64,000 bases of DNA. It comes from Roseivirga sp. Lineage in GTDB: Bacteria; Bacteroidota; Bacteroidia; Cytophagales; Cyclobacteriaceae. The translations under genes were made by a program, and so were the position numbers. Positions 17,870 through 27,255 of the stretch are shown here, in pieces. The notes below the pieces were generated by a model. The model was not told where the DNA came from, searched no databases, and saw nothing but the letters and a program-made list of their open reading frames with translations. The number at the start of each line of letters is the position of its first letter. The first letter of the stretch is position 1. The stretch lies in assembly GCA_029262895.1 (NCBI GenBank), contig JAJCYM010000048.1:1-64000 (forward strand), given 5' to 3'.

Positions 17870-19294
17870 ATGAAAAATCGCCTCTACCTGATACTTCTTG
17901 CCCTCTGCCTTAGCGTTTTCACATCTTCAGCTCAACAGTTTTCAAGAGCCGTGCAGCCCTATGTTCAGGTTCAAAGTAAAACTGTTGCTATCACGCACGC
18001 CAAAGTGATTGACGGAACCGGGGCCGCTGCCAAAAATGATCAGACCATTGTATTTACAGATGGCGTGATCACGGCTATGGGGAACAGCGGCAGTATCAAT
18101 CTTCCAAGTGGTGCTGAAGTGATTGATGCCTCTGGCAAAACCGTTATCCCAGGCCTGGTAATGCTTCATGAGCATATTTTTTATCCAAAGTCTTTTGACG
18201 GTGGGTTCAGCGTTGCACAAATGACCTGGTCTTTCCCAAGACTGTATCTGGCCGGGGGAGTTACCACAATGCGAACAGCTGGCAGCATCCAGCCACAAAC
18301 TGACCTTAATATCAAGGACAGGGCCTCTAAGGGTCAAATGCTAGGACCTAAAATGGATGTAACCAGTCCGTTTATAGAACGCCCCGGAACCCCCGTTCCT
18401 GAATTGGGCACCATCAACAGTCCGACTGAAGCTGAGGCTATGGTAAACTATTGGGCGGATCGCGGTGTGAATTCATTTAAGGTGTATCAAAACGTGACCA
18501 AGGAAGATTTGCAAAAAGTGGTGGCTGCTGCTCACGCCAGAAACTTAAAGGTAACCGGTCATATCTGTTCGCTAACATATCGGGAGGCCGCGGAAATCGG
18601 TATTGACAATATTGAGCATGGTTTTTTCCAAAGCTCCGATTTTGTAGGTGATAAGGTTGAGGATTTTTGCCCAGCCTTCAAAAGAGGGCGCTCACTTACT
18701 GAATTGCCAGTGGACAGTCCTGACATGAAAGCTTTGATTGACTACCTCATTTCAAAAAATGTCGCGATAACCTCCACGCTTCCAGTGTTTGAACCTTATA
18801 CCGGACGCGAAGTTGTAGTTGGGGGTGGTATTGATGCCATGAGTCCTCCAATTCGGGAAACCCTGCTCAAAAGTCATTTGCGAAGACAATTTCGCGATTC
18901 TACTTCCATGAAAAACTTCAAAAAACAAATGGCCTGGGAAAAGATGTTCCATGATGCAGGCGGACAATTGGTTGCAGGAACCGACCCAACGGGAGCAGGC
19001 AGAACAATTGCCGGATATGCAAATCAGAGGGTCATCGAGTTGTTTATTGAGGCCGGATTTAGCATTACCGAGGCCATTAAAATTGCCTCATTGAATGGAG
19101 CAAAATATCTGGGTAGAGATGCAGCAGTCGGCTCACTTGAAATCGGCAAAGAGGCCGATCTTGTTTTGATCAACGGTGATCTGGAAGCCAATGTGTCGAA
19201 TATCCGTAAAATGGAAATCGTCTTTAAAGATGGTATCGGCTACAATTCTCCAAAGATTTTCGAATCCATGCGCGGTAAGGTTGGCATGAACTAA
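17870..19294 (+). CDS. Secreted amidohydrolase family protein (imidazolonepropionase-like)
   Basis: A 474-residue protein with a signal peptide (residues 1-21, cleaved before AQQ or QQ). The amidohydrolase fold is seen in the N-terminal composite domain (VIDGTGA, IDASGKTVIPGLVMLHEH), the metal-binding HxH at His100 and His102, the Lys-containing SFKVYQNVT strand, the histidines of VTGHICS and NIEHGFF, and the final Asp in VAGTDPTGAG. The C terminus returns to the beta domain (GSLEIGKEADLVLINGD). Members hydrolyse cyclic or linear amides and peptides; the substrate here is unknown. Periplasmic or exported location follows from the leader. Confidence 0.93.
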   Translation: MKNRLYLILLALCLSVFTSSAQQFSRAVQPYVQVQSKTVAITHAKVIDGTGAAAKNDQTIVFTDGVITAMGNSGSINLPSGAEVIDASGKTVIPGLVMLHEHIFYPKSFDGGFSVAQMTWSFPRLYLAGGVTTMRTAGSIQPQTDLNIKDRASKGQMLGPKMDVTSPFIERPGTPVPELGTINSPTEAEAMVNYWADRGVNSFKVYQNVTKEDLQKVVAAAHARNLKVTGHICSLTYREAAEIGIDNIEHGFFQSSDFVGDKVEDFCPAFKRGRSLTELPVDSPDMKALIDYLISKNVAITSTLPVFEPYTGREVVVGGGIDAMSPPIRETLLKSHLRRQFRDSTSMKNFKKQMAWEKMFHDAGGQLVAGTDPTGAGRTIAGYANQRVIELFIEAGFSITEAIKIASLNGAKYLGRDAAVGSLEIGKEADLVLINGDLEANVSNIRKMEIVFKDGIGYNSPKIFESMRGKVGMN

Positions 19295-19351
19295 AATCAT
19301 AACTTGTATCTCAGAAAGGAAATTTAATTAACACCAAAATCTAGCTTAATC

Positions 19352-19912
19352 ATGACTAGTCAAAAATTTCGCAACCTGTCCCGAAACTGGCATCGTGACA
19401 TTGCTTACTTCTTTGTCGGACTTATAATCGCCTTCGCCATCTCAGGTATTGCACTGAATCACCGCAGAACATTTAGCTCAAGAGAGTTCTCTTATGGGGT
19501 TGAGAAAATCAAACTCACACTCCCGCAAAACCCAGATGAAATCAATGAAACGTTTATTCAGAGCATATTACCTACGCTGGATATCGGAAATGCCTATGAG
19601 GGCTTTCGCGTTCAAAATGGTTCTCTAAGAATCTTATTTGACAAGGCTCGGGTAGAGGTGAATTTGCAAACTGGCGAGGGCGAAAAAGAGTGGATTGGTA
19701 GAAAATATGTGCTGGCAGAAATGGCGGATTTACACCAATCCACCACACCCGCCTGGATTTGGTACTCGGATATCTTTGGCATAGCCATGATTATCATTGC
19801 TAGCTCAGGCATGTTCATATCGGGAGGTGAAACGAGTTTTAAAAAAAGAGGGTGGAAGTTTGCCTTGGTAGGAATTCTGTTTCCGTTGACGTTCCTCTTT
19901 TTTATTGCATAA
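19352..19912 (+). CDS. PepSY-associated transmembrane protein
   Basis: A 186-residue protein with an N-terminal NWHRDIAYFFVGLIIAFAISGIALNH helix pattern (shown here as its beginning NWHRDIAYF and its end ISGIALNH), an extracytoplasmic PepSY-like region (about residues 45-135) and two C-terminal helices; the IYSDIFGIAMI-like helix follows LHQST. This is the PepSY-TM arrangement often found with iron or siderophore reduction and uptake in Bacteroidota. No TonB receptor or ferric reductase lies next to it, so the role is inferred from the family only. It begins 57 bases after the amidohydrolase and could be co-transcribed. Confidence 0.85.
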   Translation: MTSQKFRNLSRNWHRDIAYFFVGLIIAFAISGIALNHRRTFSSREFSYGVEKIKLTLPQNPDEINETFIQSILPTLDIGNAYEGFRVQNGSLRILFDKARVEVNLQTGEGEKEWIGRKYVLAEMADLHQSTTPAWIWYSDIFGIAMIIIASSGMFISGGETSFKKRGWKFALVGILFPLTFLFFIA

Positions 19913-20011
19913 AAGACTTCAAACCAGTCGAGCAACACTAACAAATCGAGGCCAAGCAACCATTGTCTCAGTTCGTTTGTCTTTTTGCAAAAGACAGTTC
20001 ACGGGAAACCT

Positions 20012-20830
20012 ATGGCCTTTGCTTCTAACATTTCTGCAAACTCTTTATTCTTACCAAATAGGCGCATAAAGTGGCAGGTCGCTGCCATGACAACAATTGT
20101 TGTATTTCTCATTCTGTTTTTACTTCAACCCTTCAATGCGGTCACACACGGATTCACACTGGGTGGCATTCTAAGAATTTCCAGCTACGCACTTGTAACT
20201 GGCGTTACACTACTTTTTGGAGAGCTTTATTTGATTCGTCTGTTCAGAAGGTTGTTTTCTGGGCAACAATTTTATCTCCCCCTGATCTGGTACCTGATTG
20301 AAATCACATTAGCCGCCTCACTCATATTCGTATGTAAAAACGCCTGGTCAAATTTTGAATACCTGAGCGGGTCGGAATATCTCATCGTATTGCAACGAGC
20401 CCTGTCTATAGCGATTTTTCCCCTGATACTTTTGTTCTTCTTTCTGCTTGGTCAGAGGCGGAAGAACGGGCAGTTAAATTTACAATCGGACCAGAAAAAT
20501 GAGTTTTTGTCGGTTAATCTGAGTGACCTTCTTTTTTTACAAAGTGAAGACAACTATACCAGTATTTTCTATCTGCAGGACAGTCTCGTTAAAAAGAAGA
20601 TTTTGCGCGGCAGCCTGAGTAGTTTTGAAAAGCAACTACGCTATCCTATGATCCGCTGCCACCGCTCCTACATCGTAAATCTCGAGTCCATCGAAAACCT
20701 AAAAGGCAATAGTCAGGGCTATCAATTGCACATCAATCACATAGCAGACCCCATCAAAGTATCGCGGAAATACATCAACCAATTCAATCATTCCTGGGAA
20801 CTGTATTGCAAGTCCAGCGAAGAGGCCTAG
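20012..20830 (+). CDS. Membrane-bound LytTR-type transcriptional regulator
   Basis: A 272-residue regulator that combines four hydrophobic helices (about residues 22-40, 52-72, 87-105 and 126-146) with a C-terminal LytTR DNA-binding domain (about 165-265): the pattern SVNLSDLLFLQSEDNYTSIFY, given here in part as LLFLQSEDNYTSI, and the later CHRSYIVNLESIENLKGNSQGY are signatures of the domain. There is no receiver domain, so signals are probably sensed through the membrane part. I chose the ATG at 20012 over the TTG at 19985. It is upstream of a tight three-gene unit on the same strand, which is a plausible target. Confidence 0.9.
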   Translation: MAFASNISANSLFLPNRRIKWQVAAMTTIVVFLILFLLQPFNAVTHGFTLGGILRISSYALVTGVTLLFGELYLIRLFRRLFSGQQFYLPLIWYLIEITLAASLIFVCKNAWSNFEYLSGSEYLIVLQRALSIAIFPLILLFFFLLGQRRKNGQLNLQSDQKNEFLSVNLSDLLFLQSEDNYTSIFYLQDSLVKKKILRGSLSSFEKQLRYPMIRCHRSYIVNLESIENLKGNSQGYQLHINHIADPIKVSRKYINQFNHSWELYCKSSEEA

Positions 20831-20920
20831 TCATTTATCCCTCCATTTAATTATTCACCACAAAGTATTAATACGGGGCCTCCTGCCCTCTTCTGATCCG
20901 TTCTTTTGTGCATAAACAAA

Positions 20921-21589
20921 ATGCAGATGAAGCAAAAGGACATCAAAGAACTCATAATAGTTGGCATGGTTGCCGGGGCAATTGTATCAGTAACCTATCC
21001 GCTACAGATCACCAATAGCTTTTCCCGTCTTGGTCAAACCCTAATGGAAATTACCATGGGGCCGTTAATGATTGTCGGTTACCTGGCCCTCTACTATTTT
21101 ATTAAAGAACAGCGGAATACAGTCTACAACATTCTGGGTCTCATATTCAATCTACTGGGCAGCATGACGGTTACGATGATGATAATCGTTCAGGGCTCGG
21201 TATTCACGATGATTCGTGACTTCAGGGCAGAAACAGACGAGATGAACAAGAAGTTGATCCAGTACAGCTTCAAATCTGGAAATCTCACCCAACTGGGAAT
21301 GGACATCACTTTTGATGTGCTCATATCCATCGGTACAGTCTTCGTTGCCATAGCCTTATTGAAGCAGAAACACATTCCAAGAATTCTTTGCATTCCCGGA
21401 GTGATCATTGGTGTTGGCGGGCTATCAGTAAACATGGCCACCTTCCCTCTACCCCCTGCAGATGAGGGCCTCTTCGATCCAGGACCATATTATGGCATCT
21501 ATTTCGGGGTGGTGCTTATCACCATGGCCTATTCCTTTATCAAAGAACAAAGACAACTTAAAGCTGGCAGTCATGAAATCTCTTCCTAA
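20921..21589 (+). CDS. Six-helix membrane protein of unknown function
   Basis: A 222-residue polytopic protein. Hydrophobic helices are seen at about residues 10-28, 44-62, 70-92, 126-146, 153-172 and 188-204. Short loops and conserved-looking prolines and glycines (MGPLMIVGYL, IPGVIIGVGGL) suggest a small transporter-like or sensor-like membrane protein; I do not recognise a precise family. The ATG at 20921 is preferred; the TTG at 20906 adds five residues. Its stop overlaps the start of the TlpA-like gene by 17 bases, so translation of the two is probably coupled. Confidence 0.8.
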   Translation: MQMKQKDIKELIIVGMVAGAIVSVTYPLQITNSFSRLGQTLMEITMGPLMIVGYLALYYFIKEQRNTVYNILGLIFNLLGSMTVTMMIIVQGSVFTMIRDFRAETDEMNKKLIQYSFKSGNLTQLGMDITFDVLISIGTVFVAIALLKQKHIPRILCIPGVIIGVGGLSVNMATFPLPPADEGLFDPGPYYGIYFGVVLITMAYSFIKEQRQLKAGSHEISS

Positions 21590-22178
21590 CATTTTATGTG
21601 CCGCAACCCTCCTGTTTTTTACTACCTGCAATGGAGCAACAGGACAAGCCACGGCAGAAGAAATTAAGGGCTTTTTGAAAAACGCTGAAACCGGGGCTAC
21701 TCTGCGAGACGAAAGCCTTTTGATTAGAGTTGATGGAGACAGTACAAACTTTCCAGAACTGAAGGGAGAATGGTTGTTTCTGGATTATTGGTCCACCTCC
21801 TGCCTTCCTTGTATAGCCGAAATGCCCCATGTAATAGCACTCAGCAAACGATATAAGGACAAAGGTTTGAAGGTGGTGATGATCAATCTTGACAAGAGTG
21901 AAAGGAAGTGGAAAAGAGGGATCACAGGATTCAATCCGCCAGAACCAAATTTTAGGACCGATAGAAGTATCAGGAACCAATTCTTCTCCATCAACCTGGT
22001 AGAAATGGTGGATGACAAAGGCAAAAAGTCACTTTCCACGCTGATGCCCCAATACGTATTGATTAGCCCGGAGGGAAAAATAATGGATAAGGAAATGCCA
22101 AAACCTTCCAAACCGATATTTCAGAAAACACTGGACAGATATATGAAAAATGAATCACAAAAACTCAAAAAAAGATGA
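21573..22178 (+). CDS. TlpA/ResA-like thioredoxin-fold exported protein
   Basis: A 201-residue protein with an N-terminal hydrophobic leader and a Cys at residue 19 (FFTTC) that may be a weak lipobox; ordinary signal-peptidase cleavage near ATGQ is the alternative. The redox core is W-S-T-S-C77-L-P-C80 with the usual EMPH following and a cis-Pro region at LMPQYVLISPEGK, as in TlpA/ResA proteins that reduce periplasmic disulfides. An insertion after the CxxC strand contains NPPEPNFRTDRSI. The gene start overlaps the previous stop by 17 bases and its stop overlaps the next start by four, so it sits in the middle of a coupled three-gene unit. Confidence 0.9.
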   Translation: MKSLPNILCAATLLFFTTCNGATGQATAEEIKGFLKNAETGATLRDESLLIRVDGDSTNFPELKGEWLFLDYWSTSCLPCIAEMPHVIALSKRYKDKGLKVVMINLDKSERKWKRGITGFNPPEPNFRTDRSIRNQFFSINLVEMVDDKGKKSLSTLMPQYVLISPEGKIMDKEMPKPSKPIFQKTLDRYMKNESQKLKKR

Positions 22179-22645
22179 AGAATAAGTATACAATACTGTT
22201 AGTTTGTTTGTGCCTTGCAACCACGAATATTATGGGACAAACAAAAAGAGAAAAGACGTTACACTCCACTGATGAACAGTTTCAGCAGTTCACGCAATTT
22301 CCTAATGACCAGCCTCTACTCATGGCGAACTTTGTGAAGTTCAAGACCAAAGTGGCTGAAACAGGTGAAACTGGACGTCAGGTTTATGAGCGATACATCA
22401 AAAAAGCAATGACCTTCAGTGACAAGCTCGGAGCTGAAGTGATTTGGTACGGGAAGCCTCTCTACAATCTTGTGGCTCCTGCGGATGAAGTGTTATGGGA
22501 TGCCATGTTTATTATTAAATACCCTAATAAGATGAAGTTCTTTGAGATGATGCAAACACCGGGTTTTCCAACTGATTTAAGAGCAATGGCCCTTGAAGAT
22601 TCCAGGCTTGTTGCCTGTAGTCCTCAAGATAATTTCTTTAAGTAA
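22175..22645 (+). CDS. Exported DUF1330-like protein
   Basis: A 156-residue protein with a signal peptide (residues 1-21, ending NIMGQ). The mature part has the dimeric alpha/beta ferredoxin-like pattern of DUF1330: LLMANFVKFK, then a helix with YERYIKKAM, GAEVIWYGKPLYNL, and WDAMFIIKYPNKMKFFEMM. The family normally is cytoplasmic and small, so the exported form is worth noting. It overlaps the upstream gene by the ATGA motif. Function unknown; linkage with a thioredoxin-like protein and a LytTR regulator suggests an envelope role. Confidence 0.82.
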   Translation: MKNKYTILLVCLCLATTNIMGQTKREKTLHSTDEQFQQFTQFPNDQPLLMANFVKFKTKVAETGETGRQVYERYIKKAMTFSDKLGAEVIWYGKPLYNLVAPADEVLWDAMFIIKYPNKMKFFEMMQTPGFPTDLRAMALEDSRLVACSPQDNFFK

Positions 22646-22686
22646 GAAGAATCATAGGTCGGTCTGTGATTTTTCGCAACGTGAGT

Positions 22687-22713
22687 AAAGGGGCGCTTGG
22701 CAGGCGTTCCTTT
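22687..22713 (+). terminator. Probable terminator after the three-gene unit
   Basis: AAAGGGGCGC pairs with GCGTTCCTTT (two G-U pairs) around a seven-base loop; a short pyrimidine run (CTATTTC) follows. It lies about 40 bases after the DUF1330-like gene. Confidence 0.5.
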
Positions 22714-22810
22714 CTATTTCCCGTGCTATGCACTCCATCATAACTCAATTGTCCTTCGCTTTTCGGGTAATTTCTAGCATATTGAACAAGCATCATTTAG
22801 CAAAATCAAT

Positions 22811-23872
22811 ATGTACATCAAAAAGAAATACTCCTTCAAGAGCATGTTATTGTGGACCAGATGGGAAACCCTTGCCTTCTTCTGCATTGCCCTTGTTCCC
22901 ACCGCTTTATTTGAAATCATCGGTTTTCAATGGCTTCAACTTCCCTGGACTCCAATTGCCCTCGTTGGTACGGCTGTCGCATTCTTAATCGGTTTTCAAA
23001 ACAATGCCGCCTATGGGAGAATATGGGAGGCAAGAAAAATTTGGGGTGGCATTGTGAACAATTCCAGGACTTGGACCATGATGATTAAAGATATGATCAA
23101 CAATGAACACGCTGTTCAGACCAATACAGAAGACGAACTATATCAACACAAAAGAACCTTAGTATATAGACACATTGCCTGGATGTCGGCCTTGCGCCAC
23201 GCCATGCGCCAAAAGAAAACTTGGGAGGTGTTCGCTGAACACAAAACCAATAAGGAGTGGCAGAAAATGATGCATATTCCGGAGATGGAAGTGAGCCTTG
23301 AAGATGATTTAAAGCCATTACTTTCAGAAGAAGAACTAGCTCATATATTGAGTAAAACTAACAAGTCTGCAGCGCTTTTGTCCTTGCAATCCTCCCATTT
23401 GAGCAGGCTCAAGGAAAGTGGCCATGTCTGGGAATTTTCTTATTTGGAATTGGAAGGGGTGCTTAAGGAATTGTTTGATCTTCAAGGGAAATCTGAACGT
23501 ATCAAAAACTTCCCCTACCCACGTCAGTATGCTACACTCAGCCAGGACTTCGTTTGGATTTTCATTATTCTTTTACCACTTGGAGTTATCCCGGAATTTG
23601 CCAGGATTGGAGTGAAAATTGCTGAAAATTTCCCGGTGATTGGCTCTTCTTTTGTCTGGCTTGCTATTCCGTTTACAGTCATCGTCTCCTGGATATTTCA
23701 TACCATGCAGAGGATTGGAACAGTAGGCGAAAATCCGTTTGAAGGATCAGCCAACGATGTACCAATTTCCACGATCGCACGAGGTATTGAGATTGACATG
23801 CGTGAAATGATCGATGAAGACAAAGACAAAATCCCTGAGCCATTGGCGGACGTTTATGGTGTGCAGATGTAA
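22811..23872 (+). CDS. Bestrophin family anion channel protein
   Basis: A 353-residue protein of the bestrophin/UPF0187 family, pentameric anion (chloride or bicarbonate) channels in the inner membrane. Recognisable family features are the N-terminal WTRWETL stretch, the LIGFQNNAAYGRIWEARKIWGGIVNNSR block (seen as FRTNxAYxRWWEAR in other members), the PLP-rich TM4 part with FPLP-like FPYPRQYATLSQDFVWIF, and the C-terminal GENPFEGSANDVPI motif. Transmembrane helices occur at about 20-45, 55-75, 235-260 and 275-295. Function as a channel rather than a regulator is inferred. Confidence 0.92.
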   Translation: MYIKKKYSFKSMLLWTRWETLAFFCIALVPTALFEIIGFQWLQLPWTPIALVGTAVAFLIGFQNNAAYGRIWEARKIWGGIVNNSRTWTMMIKDMINNEHAVQTNTEDELYQHKRTLVYRHIAWMSALRHAMRQKKTWEVFAEHKTNKEWQKMMHIPEMEVSLEDDLKPLLSEEELAHILSKTNKSAALLSLQSSHLSRLKESGHVWEFSYLELEGVLKELFDLQGKSERIKNFPYPRQYATLSQDFVWIFIILLPLGVIPEFARIGVKIAENFPVIGSSFVWLAIPFTVIVSWIFHTMQRIGTVGENPFEGSANDVPISTIARGIEIDMREMIDEDKDKIPEPLADVYGVQM

Positions 23873-23984
23873 AGCTTATTGGTCGGCAGTCACGTTAGAG
23901 GGTCACAATATGCTTTAAGAAGTATACATCGGGTCATTTGTCGAAATCTCTGAAAAAAGAGGTTTGTCCTAAGTAGGTTGCAAC

Positions 23985-24917
23985 ATGCGAAGTTGCCTCT
24001 TCTTATTATTTATTCTACTTCAGGACTCAGCGGAATGGAGCAAAATGGAATTAGAGGGACCAGCTCCAAGATACGTTCAAAACCTGGCCTCTGATTCTGC
24101 TGCACTCTATCTCTTTGCGGGCAAGAACAGTGCTTCTGATGGATTCAATGATCTTTGGAGGTGGAAGGATGATCAGTGGGAACAACTGCCCTCCGGAGCA
24201 ACACCCCGCTGGGATCTGCCCATTATCTATGAAAAAGATCGGGAACAGTTAGTAGTCTTTGGAGGGCGTTCATTCGATCAGGACAAAAATCGTGTCGAAC
24301 TCAATGATACCTGGATATTTAAGGAAAACAGCTGGAGCCAAGTAAAGACCAAAGGACCATCGCCCAGAAGTTCTCACACCATGGCCTACCATTCCAAAAG
24401 CAAAAGAACCATATTATTCGGAGGAAGAAACAGCAGTGAGTTCACGGGTGACACCTGGGCATTCAATGGTGAAACCTGGGGCCAACTAACAATCGAGGGG
24501 CCGGAAAAACGGATGGGGCATACCTTGGTCGAAGACCCAAAAACCGGAAACCTGATTCTCTTTGGGGGTAATAATGGACAAGATCTTCTGAATGACACGT
24601 GGGTGTTTAATGGTAGAGAATGGAAAGAAATCAAGCTTGATCAAGCTCCTTCCCCAAGAATGGCACATACCATGGAATTCGACCAAAATGGCAATGGAAT
24701 TCTCTTTGGTGGATGGGGCGGACAGGTTAGTAATGAAACGTGGAGATTTTCTGAAGAAAGGTGGCAGCTCATCACTACAGCCGACTCACCAGAGGCAAGG
24801 CTTTCCGGGGCACTGGGTTTCGATCAGGAAAAGAAGAAATTTATTCTTTTTGGAGGTAGCAGTGAATTTGGGAATGGCTTTCATTCCGGAACATGGGAAT
24901 TCTCTTTGAATAACTGA
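23985..24917 (+). CDS. Kelch-repeat beta-propeller protein, secreted
   Basis: A 310-residue protein with a short leader (residues 1-15). Six Kelch repeats are seen, each with a Phe-Gly-Gly or Phe-Ala-Gly pair followed by an aspartate or Asn-rich turn and a Trp: LFAGKN, VFGGRS, LFGGRN, LFGGNN, LFGGWG and LFGGSS, followed by D-x-W or T-W motifs (DLWRW, DTWIF, DTWAF, DTWVF, ETWRF, GTWEF). This gives a six-bladed propeller. Propellers of this type bind ligands or partner proteins; no enzyme residues are recognised. It is in a tandem with the DJ-1 gene, 48 bases apart. Confidence 0.88.
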   Translation: MRSCLFLLFILLQDSAEWSKMELEGPAPRYVQNLASDSAALYLFAGKNSASDGFNDLWRWKDDQWEQLPSGATPRWDLPIIYEKDREQLVVFGGRSFDQDKNRVELNDTWIFKENSWSQVKTKGPSPRSSHTMAYHSKSKRTILFGGRNSSEFTGDTWAFNGETWGQLTIEGPEKRMGHTLVEDPKTGNLILFGGNNGQDLLNDTWVFNGREWKEIKLDQAPSPRMAHTMEFDQNGNGILFGGWGGQVSNETWRFSEERWQLITTADSPEARLSGALGFDQEKKKFILFGGSSEFGNGFHSGTWEFSLNN

Positions 24918-24965
24918 GGAATTAAATCTGCCAATTGCTGGTTAATCATTGGTAACAATTATCCT

Positions 24966-25559
24966 ATGAGAAAAGTACTCCTGTTATTAGCCGATGGTTT
25001 TGAAATTTATGAAGCCAGTGTATTCATCGATGTATTGGGCTGGGACAAGACTTATGGTTCTCAGGAGATCGAGTTAGTCACTGCAGCTGCTACAAAAAAC
25101 ATCAAAAGCACATTCGGGCTCAAAGTTGAAGTGGACTTGACCTTGGATCAGGTAAATACAGATGAGTATGAGGCCCTGGCCATCCCTGGGGGTTTTGAGA
25201 TTTATGGCTTCTATAGAGATGCTTTTTCCAATGATTTTCAAAAGTTGATCAGGGCTTTTGACCAAAAAGGGAAGGTTATTTCGTCAATCTGCACAGGAGC
25301 ACTGCCCATTGCCAACAGTGGTGTACTCAACGGAAGAAATGGCACAACTTACAATATTGGCCCTGAGCGTCAAGACCAACTGCGGACTTTTGGTGTAAAT
25401 GTCATTGACAAGCCCATAGTTGAAGACCAGAACATTATCACTTCGTGGTCACCGGTAACTGCCGTTGATGTGGCCTTTAAACTTCTTGAACGGCTCACAG
25501 ATTCTCAAAATGTGGCAAACATTAAGACAATGATGGGATTTGATAATCCGAAAAGTTAA
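24966..25559 (+). CDS. DJ-1/PfpI family protein
   Basis: A 197-residue cytoplasmic protein of the DJ-1/PfpI/ThiJ superfamily. The flavodoxin-like fold is shown by the N-terminal [14 protein letters not shown] strand, the GGFEIYGF loop, and the nucleophile-elbow cysteine Cys109 in [11 protein letters not shown]. The conserved acidic residue that tunes the cysteine is Glu13 or Glu16. Members act as chaperones, deglycases or amidotransferase-like proteins; the precise role here is not clear. The stop overlaps that of the convergent SulP gene by four bases. Confidence 0.92.
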   Translation: MRKVLLLLADGFEIYEASVFIDVLGWDKTYGSQEIELVTAAATKNIKSTFGLKVEVDLTLDQVNTDEYEALAIPGGFEIYGFYRDAFSNDFQKLIRAFDQKGKVISSICTGALPIANSGVLNGRNGTTYNIGPERQDQLRTFGVNVIDKPIVEDQNIITSWSPVTAVDVAFKLLERLTDSQNVANIKTMMGFDNPKS

Positions 25560-27094
25560 GTGGCCAATTCGTCTACGGCAACCTTATAGGTTGGGTCTTC
25601 CATAACGTTCACCTCGATTATCTCTCCTGCATTTTTTAAGAGTAATCGGCAATCGGGACTTAGGTGTTTTAAATGTACTTTCTTTCCCAACTTATGATAT
25701 CGCTCGGTAATTTTGTTTAAAGCCTCAATGGCGGACATATCCACAACCCGGCTTTCAGCAAAATCTATTACCACTTCCTCAGGATCATTTTTTGCATCAA
25801 ATTTCTCATTGAATGCTGCTATTGACCCAAAAAATAAAGGCCCATATATCTCGTAGTGTTTTGCCCCATCCTCATCAATATGCTTTCGTGCCCGAATTCT
25901 TTTGGCGTTGTCCCAGGCAAACACGAGGGCTGAAATAATCACACCAACCACTACCGCCAGGGCAAGGTTGTGAAGAAAGACCGTTACAAGCGTCACCAAG
26001 ACCATTACAAAGATGTCTGACTTTGGCATTTTATTGAAGACTCTTAAACTCGCCCATTCAAAGGTCCCGATGGCAACCATTATCATCAACCCGGTTAAGG
26101 CTGCCATAGGTAATTGTTCGATTACGCTTGCTCCAAACATTATAAAAATCAGAAGCATTACAGAAGCCACAATACCGGAAAGTCTGGCCCGGGCTCCGTT
26201 GGATATATTGATCAGGCTTTGACCGATCATGGCGCAACCTCCCATACCAGAAAATACGCCCGACAGTATATTGGCTGCACCTTGAGCAACGGCCTCTTTA
26301 TTGCCTCGCCCCCTGGTCTGGGTAATTTCATCAACAATATTCAAGGTCAATAAACTTTCAATCAAACCAACACCAGCCACAATTGCGGCATATGGCAAAA
26401 TCACTATCAATGTTTCTAAGGTCAAGGGTACAGCGGGAAGATGAAAAGGTGGAAAACCTCCTTGAATTGAAGCCATATCCCCTACCGTTTTTGTGTCCAG
26501 TCCAAAGTAAGTCACAATCGCAAATACTGTGAAAATAGCCACAAGGGCTGATGGTATTGCCTTGGTGAGTTTAGGAATGCCCCATATTATCAACATCGTC
26601 AGTACAACAAGTCCTAAAAGTATAAGCAGGGAAGAGCCCGTCAGCCATGCACCCTCTGCATCTTTAAATTGATCAAGCTGAGACATGAAAATGATAATGG
26701 CCAATCCGTTAACGAAACCAAAGATCACAGGGTGCGGTACCAATCTCATGAGCTTGCCAAGTCGCAAAAGGCCTGCAGCTACCTGAATGAGTCCGGCCAA
26801 AACAACCGTGGCAAAAATATATTCTACACCATGTGATTTAGCCAGTACGGCAATCACCACCGCTATGGCTCCGGTAGCTCCTGAAATCATTCCGGGCCTT
26901 CCACCAAAAATGGAAGTAATCAATCCCATCACAAAGGCGGCATACAATCCGGTCAATGGTGAAAGTCCTGCAATTAGGGCAAAAGCCACTGCTTCCGGAA
27001 CCAGCGCAAGTGCCACTGTTAAACCTGACAGTACTTCTGTCTTATGGTCGATCTTCTGAGAAAGGTCAAAGAGGTTAAAATATTTCTTGATCAT
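25556..27094 (-). CDS. SulP family anion transporter with STAS domain
   Basis: A 512-residue inner membrane transporter of the SLC26/SulP family, which includes sulfate and bicarbonate transporters. The N-terminal membrane part has about 10-12 helices and the signature [30 protein letters not shown], visible as GLYAAF and [12 protein letters not shown]; the second conserved block is [23 protein letters not shown]. The STAS domain (about residues 405-510) contains [20 protein letters not shown]. Bicarbonate uptake is possible in marine Bacteroidota but the substrate is not resolved by sequence. The gene is divergent from the ABM/ArsR cluster. Confidence 0.93.
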   Translation of the reverse strand: MIKKYFNLFDLSQKIDHKTEVLSGLTVALALVPEAVAFALIAGLSPLTGLYAAFVMGLITSIFGGRPGMISGATGAIAVVIAVLAKSHGVEYIFATVVLAGLIQVAAGLLRLGKLMRLVPHPVIFGFVNGLAIIIFMSQLDQFKDAEGAWLTGSSLLILLGLVVLTMLIIWGIPKLTKAIPSALVAIFTVFAIVTYFGLDTKTVGDMASIQGGFPPFHLPAVPLTLETLIVILPYAAIVAGVGLIESLLTLNIVDEITQTRGRGNKEAVAQGAANILSGVFSGMGGCAMIGQSLINISNGARARLSGIVASVMLLIFIMFGASVIEQLPMAALTGLMIMVAIGTFEWASLRVFNKMPKSDIFVMVLVTLVTVFLHNLALAVVVGVIISALVFAWDNAKRIRARKHIDEDGAKHYEIYGPLFFGSIAAFNEKFDAKNDPEEVVIDFAESRVVDMSAIEALNKITERYHKLGKKVHLKHLSPDCRLLLKNAGEIIEVNVMEDPTYKVAVDELAT

Positions 27095-27184
27095 TACCGC
27101 AGCTCGCTTGTGCGAGTTTCTAGATTCAAATTAAGCGCGCGAAGATAGCAGGATTCTTTATCCCGAAACAGGTGTTGTCTTTAA

Positions 27185-27218
27185 ATTATTCATTCAACTA
27201 TTTGGTTGAATGAATAAT
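27185..27218. promoter_or_regulatory. Palindromic operator of the ArsR-type regulator
   Basis: Perfect inverted repeat: ATTATTCATTCAAC and GTTGAATGAATAAT, 14 bases each, around a six-base TATTTG centre. It lies 37 bases before the start of the ABM-like gene, which heads the cluster with an ArsR-family regulator. Size and symmetry fit the 12-2-12 type sites bound by winged-helix ArsR dimers. The centre overlaps the predicted -33 TTTG element (27201-27204), so binding would block transcription; autorepression is inferred. Confidence 0.72.
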
Positions 27219-27233
27219 TATTAATTACCTTTA
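27201..27233 (+). promoter_or_regulatory. Bacteroidota-type promoter of the ABM-ArsR-SRPBCC-TfoX cluster
   Basis: TTTG at 27201-27204 and TACCTTTA at 27226-27233 (one mismatch to TAnnTTTG) are separated by 21 bases, matching the Bacteroidota -33/-7 layout. The -33 box lies inside the palindromic operator. Transcription would begin about 27240, close to the first start codon at 27256. Confidence 0.55.
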
Positions 27234-27255
27234 AAAACTCAAATCAAGAATAGAG

